Assembly (NCBI RefSeq): GCF_006716865.1
Contig: NZ_VFPT01000001.1
Coordinates: forward strand, 1,607,001-1,671,000
Length of the DNA: 64,000 nucleotides
Reading direction: 5' to 3'
DNA from: Roseinatronobacter monicus
GTDB lineage: Bacteria > Pseudomonadota > Alphaproteobacteria > Rhodobacterales > Rhodobacteraceae
Shown: positions 10,769 to 19,849 of the stretch, one piece after another
How positions within the stretch are numbered: position 1 is the stretch's first letter
Layout of the letters: every line of letters starts with the position of its first letter
Translations under genes and position numbers: made by a program
The notes under the pieces: model-generated
The model's input: only the letters and a program-made list of their open reading frames with translations
Told to the model about the DNA's origin: nothing
Database searches by the model: none

Positions 10769-11227
10769 ATGGCCGATAATGCCGATCTGATCAAACTCTA
10801 TTCCGGGCGCATTCTGGCCTTGGCCGCAGATATCCCGCATCATGCCCGGCTCGATACACCACAAACCAGCGTCAAGCGCCGCTCACCCTTGTGCGGGTCC
10901 ACGGTCACTGTTGATCTCGACATGCAGGACGGGCGCATCAGCCGTTTCGGGCAAGATGTAAAGGCCTGTGCGCTTGGTCAGGCCGCCGCGGCAGTTCTGG
11001 GGCAGGTGGTCATCGGGCGCTCCCCGAGCGAGCTGACAACGGCGCGCGATCAGTTGCGCGCAATGCTCACCGCGTCTGGTCCCGTGCCGGATGCGCCCTT
11101 CGAGGGCTATGAGGTACTGATACCTGCGCAAGAATATCGCAACCGCCACGCCTCGATCCTTCTCGCCTTGGACGCGACAGTCGAAGGCTGTTTGCACTTG
11201 CAAGATCAGTCAACAAACGCCTTGTGA
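10769..11227 (+). CDS. IscU/NifU-like iron-sulfur scaffold-family protein, degenerate site
   Basis: A 152-aa protein with the IscU/NifU-N fold signature. Cysteines are kept at the first position (SPLCGSTVTV) and near the second (VKACALGQAAA), but the Asp that follows the first Cys-Gly in IscU is Ser here. The third cysteine position reads RHASILL, so that cysteine is missing. It may be a specialised scaffold or carrier, or a protein that no longer assembles clusters; that is inference. It stands alone between hisI and a structured repeat, outside any isc/suf operon. AAGGAAA upstream of the ATG supports the start. Confidence 0.8.
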   Translation: MADNADLIKLYSGRILALAADIPHHARLDTPQTSVKRRSPLCGSTVTVDLDMQDGRISRFGQDVKACALGQAAAAVLGQVVIGRSPSELTTARDQLRAMLTASGPVPDAPFEGYEVLIPAQEYRNRHASILLALDATVEGCLHLQDQSTNAL

Positions 11228-11230
11228 CCG

Positions 11231-13008
<1,778 letters not shown>

Positions 13009-13064
13009 TAGGGGTGGTTTTTGTCATTCTGGCGGCAGAAAAATCTTGGGAAAGTGGCAACCAC

Positions 13065-13078
13065 TTGTGTCAAATCAA
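13065..13078. promoter_or_regulatory. Possible FNR half-consensus site upstream of ackA-pduL
   Basis: TTGTG-TCAA-ATCAA keeps the right FNR half perfectly and three of five bases in the left half. It lies 55 bases before the acetate kinase/PduL start. It is weaker than the dyad at 12995-13008; the two together make an oxygen-responsive promoter more plausible than either alone. Confidence 0.35.
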
Positions 13079-13132
13079 TGCGGCACGGCCCGGCTTTTGC
13101 GACACAGAGCGTGGGAAAAAGGAACAGGCAAT

Positions 13133-14929
13133 ATGCGGATACTTGTGTTTAATGCGGGCAGCTCTTCGTTGAAGTTCGGTGTTTACGACATTCCGCGCGG
13201 GGGTGGTCTGGTGCAGATGCAGCAGTGTTTCAAAGGCAGTTTTGATCGGTTTGGGGCAGGGGGGTGCGACTACCGCGCCGGCCTTGACGAGGGGACGGTG
13301 ACCCGCGCCCCATACACAGATCTTGCATCCGCGACGCAGGCCGTGCCCGACATGCTGGCGCGCGCGGGCATCACAGGGATTGAGGCGGTTGGGCACCGCA
13401 TTGCGCATGGCGGTGCGGAATTTACCGCTGCCACCGCGCTGAGTGCCGAGGTTCTGGAAAAAATCCATGCGCTGACCCCGCTTGCGCCCTTGCATAACCC
13501 CGCCAATCTGAAAGCAGTCGAAATTGCGCGCGACGTCTGGCCCGATCTGCCGCAATGGGCCGTGTTTGATACCAGTTTTCATCTGACCAATCCGGCCCGT
13601 GCTGTCACCTATGCGGTGCCACAACACTGGCGTGACGCGGGCCTGCGGCGGTTCGGCTTTCACGGCACATCGCATAAATATGTGGCACAGCGCGCAGCCG
13701 AAGCCTTGGGCCGGGAGTTGCGTGATCTGCGCCTGATCAGTCTGCATTTGGGCAATGGGGCCAGTGCCTGTGCGGTTGCCTTGGGCGAAAGTATCGATTC
13801 CTCTATGGGCATGACCCCCTTGGAAGGTCTGGTCATGGGCACGCGCTCAGGCGATGTGGACCCGGGGCTGTTTGGATATCTGTCGCGCCAGATGGGCCTT
13901 GGCATCACCGAGATCGAGGATGCATTGTACCGTGACAGCGGCTTGAAGGGATTGACCGGATCGTCAGACATGCGCGATGTCGAAGACCGCGCTGCGGCAG
14001 GCGATGCAGATGCGCAGCTTGCGATCAACATTTATGCTTATCGTGCGCGAAAATATATTGGCGCCTATGCGGCGGCGATGGGGGGGCTGGATGCGCTGAT
14101 CTTTACGGGCGGGATTGGCGAAAACTCCCCCTCCATGCGGCGGCGCATTTGTGATGGGCTGGAATTTATGGGCCTGAAGCTGGACCATGACAGAAATATG
14201 GCCGTAGAGCTGGGCGCGCATGCTGCGCCGCAAATTCAGGCCTATGGTACGCGGGTCAATGTGTTGGTCACAGAAACCGCCGAGCAATTGATGATTGCAC
14301 GCGAAGTGGCGCAGGCGATCCGCACCCCCCAAGGCGAAGCCTTGCGCATTCCGATTGCTGTATCCGCGCGGCATGTGCATTTGTCGCAGTGCGCGGTCGA
14401 TGCGTTGTTCGGGCCGGGATATGAACTGACGCCGGACAAGCCCTTGCGCCAAAAAGGCCACTGGGCCGCGCGCGAACGCGTCGTCTTGCACGGGCCAAAG
14501 GGCGAGATTGCAAATGTCGCCATTCTGGGGCCATTGCGCGACCGCACACAGGTCGAGATTTCGCGCACGGACGGGTTTGCCCTTGGGATCGATGCGCCTG
14601 TCCGCCAAAGCGGCGCATTGGATGGCACGCCACATATCCGGCTGATTGGTCCGGCGGGGCAATATGATACGAACGGGCTGATTATTGCCGCGCGTCACAT
14701 TCATATGAACAGCGCCGACGCACAGCAGATCGGGCTGTCCGATGGCGACACGGTGAATGTCACCCTGACGACATCGGGGCGTGGTCTGACCTTTGGCGGT
14801 GTGTTGATCCGGGTGACGGACAATGCCTTTACTGAAATGCATATCGACACGGATGAGGCCAATGCGGCGGGTATTTCCGGCGCTGTCGAAGGCGAGTTGA
14901 GCGGTGAAGCGGTGTTGCGCAGCACTTGA
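13133..14929 (+). CDS. Fused acetate kinase - PduL phosphotransacylase
   Basis: One uninterrupted 598-aa frame with two complete enzymes. Residues 1-about 395 are acetate kinase: FNAGSSSLK, GHRIAHGG, FDTSFH, GFHGTSHKY, HLGNGAS, GTRSGDVDPG, GGIGEN and VTETAE. Residues about 403-598 are a PduL-type phosphate acyltransferase with both zinc motifs SARHVHLS and AARHIHMN and the MHIDTDEANAA end. Together they would convert acetyl-CoA plus Pi via acetyl phosphate to acetate and ATP, or the reverse. The start at 13133 has AAGGAAC upstream; a longer 5' frame has no recognisable sequence. FNR-like dyads lie upstream. No frameshift is visible at the junction, so the fusion looks genuine. Confidence 0.92.
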   Translation: MRILVFNAGSSSLKFGVYDIPRGGGLVQMQQCFKGSFDRFGAGGCDYRAGLDEGTVTRAPYTDLASATQAVPDMLARAGITGIEAVGHRIAHGGAEFTAATALSAEVLEKIHALTPLAPLHNPANLKAVEIARDVWPDLPQWAVFDTSFHLTNPARAVTYAVPQHWRDAGLRRFGFHGTSHKYVAQRAAEALGRELRDLRLISLHLGNGASACAVALGESIDSSMGMTPLEGLVMGTRSGDVDPGLFGYLSRQMGLGITEIEDALYRDSGLKGLTGSSDMRDVEDRAAAGDADAQLAINIYAYRARKYIGAYAAAMGGLDALIFTGGIGENSPSMRRRICDGLEFMGLKLDHDRNMAVELGAHAAPQIQAYGTRVNVLVTETAEQLMIAREVAQAIRTPQGEALRIPIAVSARHVHLSQCAVDALFGPGYELTPDKPLRQKGHWAARERVVLHGPKGEIANVAILGPLRDRTQVEISRTDGFALGIDAPVRQSGALDGTPHIRLIGPAGQYDTNGLIIAARHIHMNSADAQQIGLSDGDTVNVTLTTSGRGLTFGGVLIRVTDNAFTEMHIDTDEANAAGISGAVEGELSGEAVLRST

Positions 14930-14997
14930 TCGGCAAACCGCCACCAAATTGCACCGCGCGGCATTCGGGTGAAAATCTGGGGCAGGGCGGTGCAAGC

Positions 14998-16104
14998 TCA
15001 GTCCGGCACCGGTTTAAGGCTGATCTCCTCAGTGTCGACAAGTCTGCGCACCACCGCCGCAATCCGGTTGGACGCCGCGCCATGATCCAGCTTGGCGGGT
15101 GGGGGCAGGGCGGCGGCATCATCTTGCAAAGTGGTCGCAGCGCGCTTGGACATATTTTCGAGCAAGAAGGCGATGCAGGCGCCCTCCTCTTCGTCTTTGG
15201 CCGCAATGACAGTGAGCATATCCTCATTGGCCACTTCGCGCATCACTATGGGGACGTCGCGTGCGTGAATGCGGTCAGCAATATCCTTGAAGGTAAAGAT
15301 TGATTTGCGCACGTCACGCGCAAAAATCTTGTCCGCGGTTTCCAGCCGTTCCAACACGGAATCGCGCATCTCCGGGGTGGAGGAGTTCAAAATTTCGCCC
15401 ACGCGCTTCTTTGGTGGATCGGCAAAGGCCCGCAACGGTTTTGCGCTGATCTGGTCCGCAAGCGTGGCCCCGATCCGCGCGACAGCATCAGGGCCAATCG
15501 CTTCGGTCTGGGCAATGCCCATGGCCAACGATTGCGCCAGATCAGGGCCAAGCTGCATCAGCAGCCGGGCGGCTTTCTCGGTGGTGAGTTTCGACAGCAA
15601 TACGGCGGACACAACCTGAGATTCCTGTTTCAACACCGCCAGCAAGGTTTCGTCTTCGGCCAGTTCAAGCGTCATCCAGGCATCATCAAGATCACCCCCG
15701 CGCGAGATTGCCCGCAATCTTTTCACGGTCCGTTGATCGAGTTTATCCTCAATCAAGGACAATGCCGCATCCAGATCGTCGGGAAATGACAGCCCGACCT
15801 GTTCCAACATCTCGATAAATTCCTCGACCACAGCGTTCATGGTCGCGCGGTCGACCAACCGCATCCGCCCCAAGGTTTGCGTCAGTTCAGCCTGCATTTC
15901 ATTTGGCAGCTTCGATATCGGTATATCTGCGCCATGTGCGATCAGGGCACGCACGACAATCGCCGCTTTTTGCGCGCCGGTCAGATGGTCGGTCCGAACG
16001 CGCCGGTTTTCGGGCTGTGGGGGGGTGCTTGTTCTGCCCATGCCTGCGCGATCAGTTGCGAGTTTCAGGGGCAATGTCTGGATGTCGCGCTGTTGGTCTG
16101 TCAT
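14998..16104 (-). CDS. fliG: Flagellar motor switch protein FliG (divergent)
   Basis: A 368-aa protein with FliG domain order: N-terminal region (about 35-130), middle domain (LKQESQVVSAVLLSKLTTEKAARLL, in place of the usual EHPQ motif) and a C-terminal charged helix region (FTFKDIADRIHARDVPIVMREV). FliG is the rotor protein that meets the stator and sets torque and direction. It stands alone here rather than inside a flagellar cluster. The start at 16104 lacks a strong ribosome-binding site; an upstream in-frame start exists (16149). Confidence 0.85.
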   Translation of the reverse strand: MTDQQRDIQTLPLKLATDRAGMGRTSTPPQPENRRVRTDHLTGAQKAAIVVRALIAHGADIPISKLPNEMQAELTQTLGRMRLVDRATMNAVVEEFIEMLEQVGLSFPDDLDAALSLIEDKLDQRTVKRLRAISRGGDLDDAWMTLELAEDETLLAVLKQESQVVSAVLLSKLTTEKAARLLMQLGPDLAQSLAMGIAQTEAIGPDAVARIGATLADQISAKPLRAFADPPKKRVGEILNSSTPEMRDSVLERLETADKIFARDVRKSIFTFKDIADRIHARDVPIVMREVANEDMLTVIAAKDEEEGACIAFLLENMSKRAATTLQDDAAALPPPAKLDHGAASNRIAAVVRRLVDTEEISLKPVPD

Positions 16105-16185
16105 GTCACTTTGCTGCACTGCCTGTGGTCTGGACCTGACCATAGCCACACACAGATCAAAAAAGCGTTTACATCGCGATCAATT

Positions 16186-16220
16186 AAAAAAGGCGCCCCG
16201 AAGCGATTGTTCGGGGCGCC
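16186..16220 (-). terminator. Strong intrinsic terminator of the small secreted protein gene
   Basis: GGCGCCCCGAA (16192-16202) pairs perfectly with TTCGGGGCGCC (16210-16220) across a seven-base loop. On the minus strand it is followed by six T residues. It lies just downstream of the 54-aa secreted protein gene. Confidence 0.88.
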
Positions 16221-16240
16221 CTTAAAATATCGGTCGTGCG

Positions 16241-16405
16241 TTAGCTGCTTACAGGTTCGACGCAGACAGACGTCGCTGCATCCCAAACCTGACCCTCGGC
16301 ACATACCGAAGCTGTCTGATCCATTTTCGTGCTAGAGCACATGGCCGAGGCAATGGCTGGGCTGATGCTCAGAGCCAAGGCAGCAAGAGTGATTTTCAGT
16401 TTCAT
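16241..16405 (-). CDS. Small secreted cysteine-containing protein (54 aa)
   Basis: A 54-aa protein with a clear Sec signal peptide (MKLKITLAALALSISPAIASA) and a mature part of about 33 residues holding three cysteines spaced C-x11-C-x12-C, ending CAEGQVWDAATSVCVEP. The CxxGxxWdxxxxxC pattern resembles short chitin-binding-like or adhesin cysteine motifs, but the similarity is too short to assign function. GGAG upstream supports the ATG at 16405. It has a strong private terminator and lies directly downstream of purB. It is probably a periplasmic or extracellular peptide. Confidence 0.78.
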   Translation of the reverse strand: MKLKITLAALALSISPAIASAMCSSTKMDQTASVCAEGQVWDAATSVCVEPVSS

Positions 16406-16469
16406 GTCAGTCTCCTTTTGCTGTGGGACCGACAATAGCACGATTCTTTCAAAAACAAGCGCCCGGCGG

Positions 16470-17777
16470 TTATTTTCCGTCAAAAACCCGCGCAAAAATC
16501 GTCTCGACATGCTTTGTATGGTAATCAAGATCAAATTTTGAGCGGATATTCTCTTCTCCCAAAGCTGCCAGCACATCATCATCGGCCAGCAGTTCTTCGA
16601 GAAAATCGCAACCCTTTTCCCAGACCTTCATCGCGTTGCGCTGAACCAGTGTATAGCTGTTCTCGCGGCTGACACCGGCCTGTGTCAGCGCCAGAAGCAC
16701 GCGCTGCGAATGGATCAGGCCACGAAACTTGTTCATATTGGCAATCATATTGTCTGGATAGACCACCAGCTTGTCGATCACATTTGTCAGACGGGCAAGC
16801 GCGAAATCCAGCGTTACAGTTGCATCCGGGCCGATCATCCGCTCGACCGAGGAATGCGAAATATCGCGTTCATGCCAAAGCGCCACATTTTCCATCGCAG
16901 GGATCACCGCCATGCGCACCAGTCGCGCCAGACCTGTCAGATTCTCGGTCAATACTGGATTGCGCTTGTGCGGCATCGCACTGGAACCTTTCTGGCCCTT
17001 TGAGAAGAACTCTTCAGCTTCCAACACTTCTGTGCGCTGCATGTGCCTGATTTCAATGGCAATATTCTCGATGCTGGAGGCGATCACACCCAATGTGGCA
17101 AAGAACATAGCGTGGCGGTCGCGCGGGATGACCTGCGTGCTGATGGGTTCGGGCTGCAAGTCCATCTGCGCGCAGACATGCGCCTCGACGAATGGGTCGA
17201 TATTGGCAAATGTGCCGACTGCACCCGAAATGGCGCCAGTCGCAATTTCAGCACGGGCAGCGGTCAGGCGGTCGCGGTTGCGCTTCATTTCCGCATAAAA
17301 GCGCGCAAACGTCAGACCCATGGTCGTGGGTTCGGCATGAATGCCATGACTGCGGCCCATGCGGATGGTGAATTTATGTTCCATCGCGCGGCGTTCCAGC
17401 GCGGCCAGAAGCGCGTCAATATCGGCCAGCAACAGATCAGAGGCGCGCACAAGCTGCACATTAAAGGTCGTGTCCAGAACGTCAGAGCTGGTCATGCCCT
17501 GATGCACAAAGCGCGCTTTGTCATTGCCGATAATCTCGGCCAGATGCGTCAGAAAGGCGATGACATCATGTCTGGTGACGGCTTCGATCTCGTCAATGCG
17601 GGCGACATCAAACTCGACATCCTTGGCTTTCCAAACGGCGGCGGCGCTCTCGGTGGGAATGACGCCAAGTTCGGCTTGCGCATCGCAGGCATGGGCCTCA
17701 ATTTCAAACCAGATGCGGAATTTGGTCTCTGGTGACCAGATATTAACCATCTCGGGGCGGGAATAACGCGGGATCAT
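16470..17777 (-). CDS. purB: Adenylosuccinate lyase PurB
   Basis: A 435-aa fumarase-superfamily lyase that releases fumarate from SAICAR and adenylosuccinate in purine synthesis. Signatures are TRHDVIAFL, GMTSSDVLDT, the catalytic-loop GSSAMPHKRNP (serine about residue 264) and the long helical C-terminus. The start MIPRYSRPEM at 17777 fits homologues; an in-frame upstream start is less likely. It is followed 64 bases later by the small secreted protein gene on the same strand. Confidence 0.95.
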   Translation of the reverse strand: MIPRYSRPEMVNIWSPETKFRIWFEIEAHACDAQAELGVIPTESAAAVWKAKDVEFDVARIDEIEAVTRHDVIAFLTHLAEIIGNDKARFVHQGMTSSDVLDTTFNVQLVRASDLLLADIDALLAALERRAMEHKFTIRMGRSHGIHAEPTTMGLTFARFYAEMKRNRDRLTAARAEIATGAISGAVGTFANIDPFVEAHVCAQMDLQPEPISTQVIPRDRHAMFFATLGVIASSIENIAIEIRHMQRTEVLEAEEFFSKGQKGSSAMPHKRNPVLTENLTGLARLVRMAVIPAMENVALWHERDISHSSVERMIGPDATVTLDFALARLTNVIDKLVVYPDNMIANMNKFRGLIHSQRVLLALTQAGVSRENSYTLVQRNAMKVWEKGCDFLEELLADDDVLAALGEENIRSKFDLDYHTKHVETIFARVFDGK

Positions 17778-17980
17778 TGGGCCAAACCTTTTGAAAGCTT
17801 CTCGCGGGCCTGATAGCGGCTTGCTGGACAAGTCGCAAGGTAATCGGGTATCTGGTTATTTAACATAATACTGATTATGGGTTATATGGATAAGCGTGCG
17901 CTCAACCGCCCCAGATCACAATATCCCCTGCATTTGGTCTTTTCAAAGGGATCATTCTCGCCTATAGCGCCCCTACTTGT

Positions 17981-18007
17981 AGCCCGCACCCTTGGAGGCG
18001 GGCTTTT
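17981..18007 (+). promoter_or_regulatory. Terminator-like hairpin in the rplY leader
   Basis: AGCCCGC (17981-17987) pairs with GCGGGCT (17998-18004), with a ten-base loop, and is followed directly by TTTT. No plus-strand gene ends upstream, so this is not an ordinary gene terminator. It sits 23 bases before the rplY start and could act as an attenuator or ribosomal-protein leader. A possible -10 TATAGC lies at 17963-17968. Confidence 0.5.
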
Positions 18008-18030
18008 GATCTTGTAAAAGGAACACGAAA

Positions 18031-18651
18031 ATGGCTGGTGAGATCCCGGATCTTGAGGCCGAGGTACGGACGGGGACAGGCAAGGGGGCCGCTCGTCAAG
18101 CTCGTCGTGAGCATCTCGTACCCGGTATTGTTTACGGTGGTGGCGCAGACCCACTGCCGCTGAATTTCAAATACAACTACCTGATTGCAAAGCTGAAGGC
18201 AGGCCGCTTCCTGTCGACGCTGTTCAACCTGAAGGTTGAAGGACAAGAAGATGTCCGCGTGATCTGTCGTGGTGTACAGCGCGACGTCGTCAAGGGCCTG
18301 CCCACACATGTGGACCTGATGCGCCTACGCCGCACGAGCCGGATCAACTTGTTTATTCCGGTTGAGTTCATCAACGCAGAAATCTGTGTCGGCATCAAGC
18401 GCGGTGGCACATTGACCGTCGTGCGCAGTGAAGTCGAATTGAACGTGCTTGCGGGGGAAATCCCTGAAAAGCTGGTGGTTGATCTTGAAGGCCGCAAAAT
18501 CGGCGACACGATCACCATTTCGGCGATAACGCTGCCCGAAGGTACCAAGCCCACAATCGACCGTGATTTTGTTATCGCGAACCTTGCGGCACCACGTGCG
18601 CTGGTTGCAGCCGATGACGAAGAAGACACCGAAACCGTCTCAGAAGAGTGA
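18031..18651 (+). CDS. rplY: 50S ribosomal protein L25 (general stress protein Ctc form)
   Basis: A 206-aa long-form L25. An N-terminal 5S-rRNA-binding L25 domain (about 1-95, [12 protein letters not shown] near the start and GGADPLPL) is followed by the TL5/Ctc C-terminal beta domain (about 100-195) and an acidic tail [12 protein letters not shown]. It binds 5S rRNA in the large subunit. AAAAGGAAC precedes the ATG. A leader hairpin upstream and a strong terminator downstream make it an independent transcription unit. Confidence 0.95.
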   Translation: MAGEIPDLEAEVRTGTGKGAARQARREHLVPGIVYGGGADPLPLNFKYNYLIAKLKAGRFLSTLFNLKVEGQEDVRVICRGVQRDVVKGLPTHVDLMRLRRTSRINLFIPVEFINAEICVGIKRGGTLTVVRSEVELNVLAGEIPEKLVVDLEGRKIGDTITISAITLPEGTKPTIDRDFVIANLAAPRALVAADDEEDTETVSEE

Positions 18652-18675
18652 TCTTTGGCTGACGTGGTTATTGTG

Positions 18676-18706
18676 CGGGGCACCCAATCGGGTGCCCCGT
18701 TCGTTT
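18676..18706 (+). terminator. Intrinsic terminator of rplY
   Basis: CGGGGCACCC-aatc-GGGTGCCCCG forms a perfect ten-base stem with a four-base loop, followed by TTCGTTT. It lies 24 bases after the rplY stop and just before the 3' end of the convergent monooxygenase gene, which it may also serve. Confidence 0.85.
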
Positions 18707-18711
18707 GCGCC

Positions 18712-19041
18712 CTACCCTTCGCGCTGCGCCCCGGTGATACATTGAACCGAGTCGTAGAATTCCAGCTCTGGTGGCCCAAGATATATATCTGAATGCGCGC
18801 GCACGCCCTTGTGCGAACCGCGAAAATTCTGCGACTTTGCCCAGCCGTCAAACGCGGCCTTGTCACGCCACAGGGTATGGGACAGATAAATCGTCGCCTC
18901 ATCTGTGTGCGCACCTCGGAACAGGTGAAACTCGACAAAACCGTCCAGCTCCGGCAATTTGCTTTCGCGCGATGTCCAGATTTCCTCGAATGCGGCTTCC
19001 TGTCCAGGACGCACCTTGAAGCGGTTGATTGTCAGATACAT
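18712..19041 (-). CDS. ABM-domain monooxygenase, IsdG/HmuQ-like heme-degrading candidate
   Basis: A 109-aa antibiotic-biosynthesis-monooxygenase (ABM) fold protein. It keeps Asn6, Trp67 and His77, the spacing of the catalytic Asn-Trp-His triad of IsdG-type heme oxygenases, which open heme to release iron. Other ABM proteins use the same fold for quinone or small-molecule oxidation, so heme degradation is a candidate role only. The start at 19041 is chosen with GGGGGC just upstream. It is inserted on the opposite strand between rplY and pth, which are often adjacent. Confidence 0.75.
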   Translation of the reverse strand: MYLTINRFKVRPGQEAAFEEIWTSRESKLPELDGFVEFHLFRGAHTDEATIYLSHTLWRDKAAFDGWAKSQNFRGSHKGVRAHSDIYLGPPELEFYDSVQCITGAQREG

Positions 19042-19159
19042 TTTGCCCCCTGAATTACATGTTGCCACACTCTAACCAAGCGTCCCGCCGGTGCAAGCAG
19101 GCGCTTTCCACTTGGCCATGGTTTGCCTATTGTGCGCCCAAGCGAGAAAGGACGATGCG

Positions 19160-19849
19160 ATGAAACTCTTTGTGGGCTTGGGCAATCCGGGCGCGAAATA
19201 TGCGGCCAACCGCCACAATATCGGCTTTATGGCGCTGGACCGTATCGCGGCCGATCACGGCTTTGGTTCGTGGCAGAAAAAGTTTCAGGGCGAAATCTGC
19301 CAAGGCATGCTGGGGGGCGCGAAAGTATCGCTGCTCAAGCCCATGACTTTCATGAATCTTTCAGGTCAGGCTGTGGGCGAAGCGATGCGATTCTACCAAT
19401 TGGAACCTGCCGACCTGATGGTCTTTCATGACGAGTTGGACCTTGCCCCCGGCAAGCTGCGGCTGAAACAGGGCGGCGGACATGCGGGCCATAATGGGCT
19501 TCGTTCACTCCATGCGCATGTCGGGCCGGAATATGCACGCGTGCGCCTTGGTATTGGACATCCCGGCCACAAGGACAGGGTCGCACCCTATGTGTTGTCG
19601 GATTTCGCAAAATCCGATCAGGACTGGCTGGATGACCTGCTGCGCGGCATATCCGACGGTGCTGCGGCACTGGCAAGCGGGGATGGCGCGCGGTTCAGCA
19701 ATGCCGTGGCGCTGCGCACTGGGCCTGTGCGCAAATCCAGCCCCCCTGCCCCAAAACCCACCAAGGAACCTGCGCCCGCCCCTGCTTCCCCGCCGCAAGA
19801 AGAAGATACGCGCAGCCCGTTGCAAAAACTGATGGATAAATTCCGGTGA
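19160..19849 (+). CDS. pth: Peptidyl-tRNA hydrolase Pth with C-terminal extension
   Basis: A 229-aa esterase that frees tRNA from drop-off peptidyl-tRNA. Features are GLGNPGAKYAANRHNIGF with catalytic His19, the KPMTFMNLSG block, FHDELDL and GGGHAGHNGLRS. The last 40 or so residues are a Pro/Ala/Lys-rich linker ending in SPLQKLMDKFR, an extension beyond the usual core of about 190 residues. The start at 19160 has AAAGGA upstream. The stop overlaps the GTG start of the DUF2332 gene (GTGA), so the two are coupled. Confidence 0.95.
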   Translation: MKLFVGLGNPGAKYAANRHNIGFMALDRIAADHGFGSWQKKFQGEICQGMLGGAKVSLLKPMTFMNLSGQAVGEAMRFYQLEPADLMVFHDELDLAPGKLRLKQGGGHAGHNGLRSLHAHVGPEYARVRLGIGHPGHKDRVAPYVLSDFAKSDQDWLDDLLRGISDGAAALASGDGARFSNAVALRTGPVRKSSPPAPKPTKEPAPAPASPPQEEDTRSPLQKLMDKFR

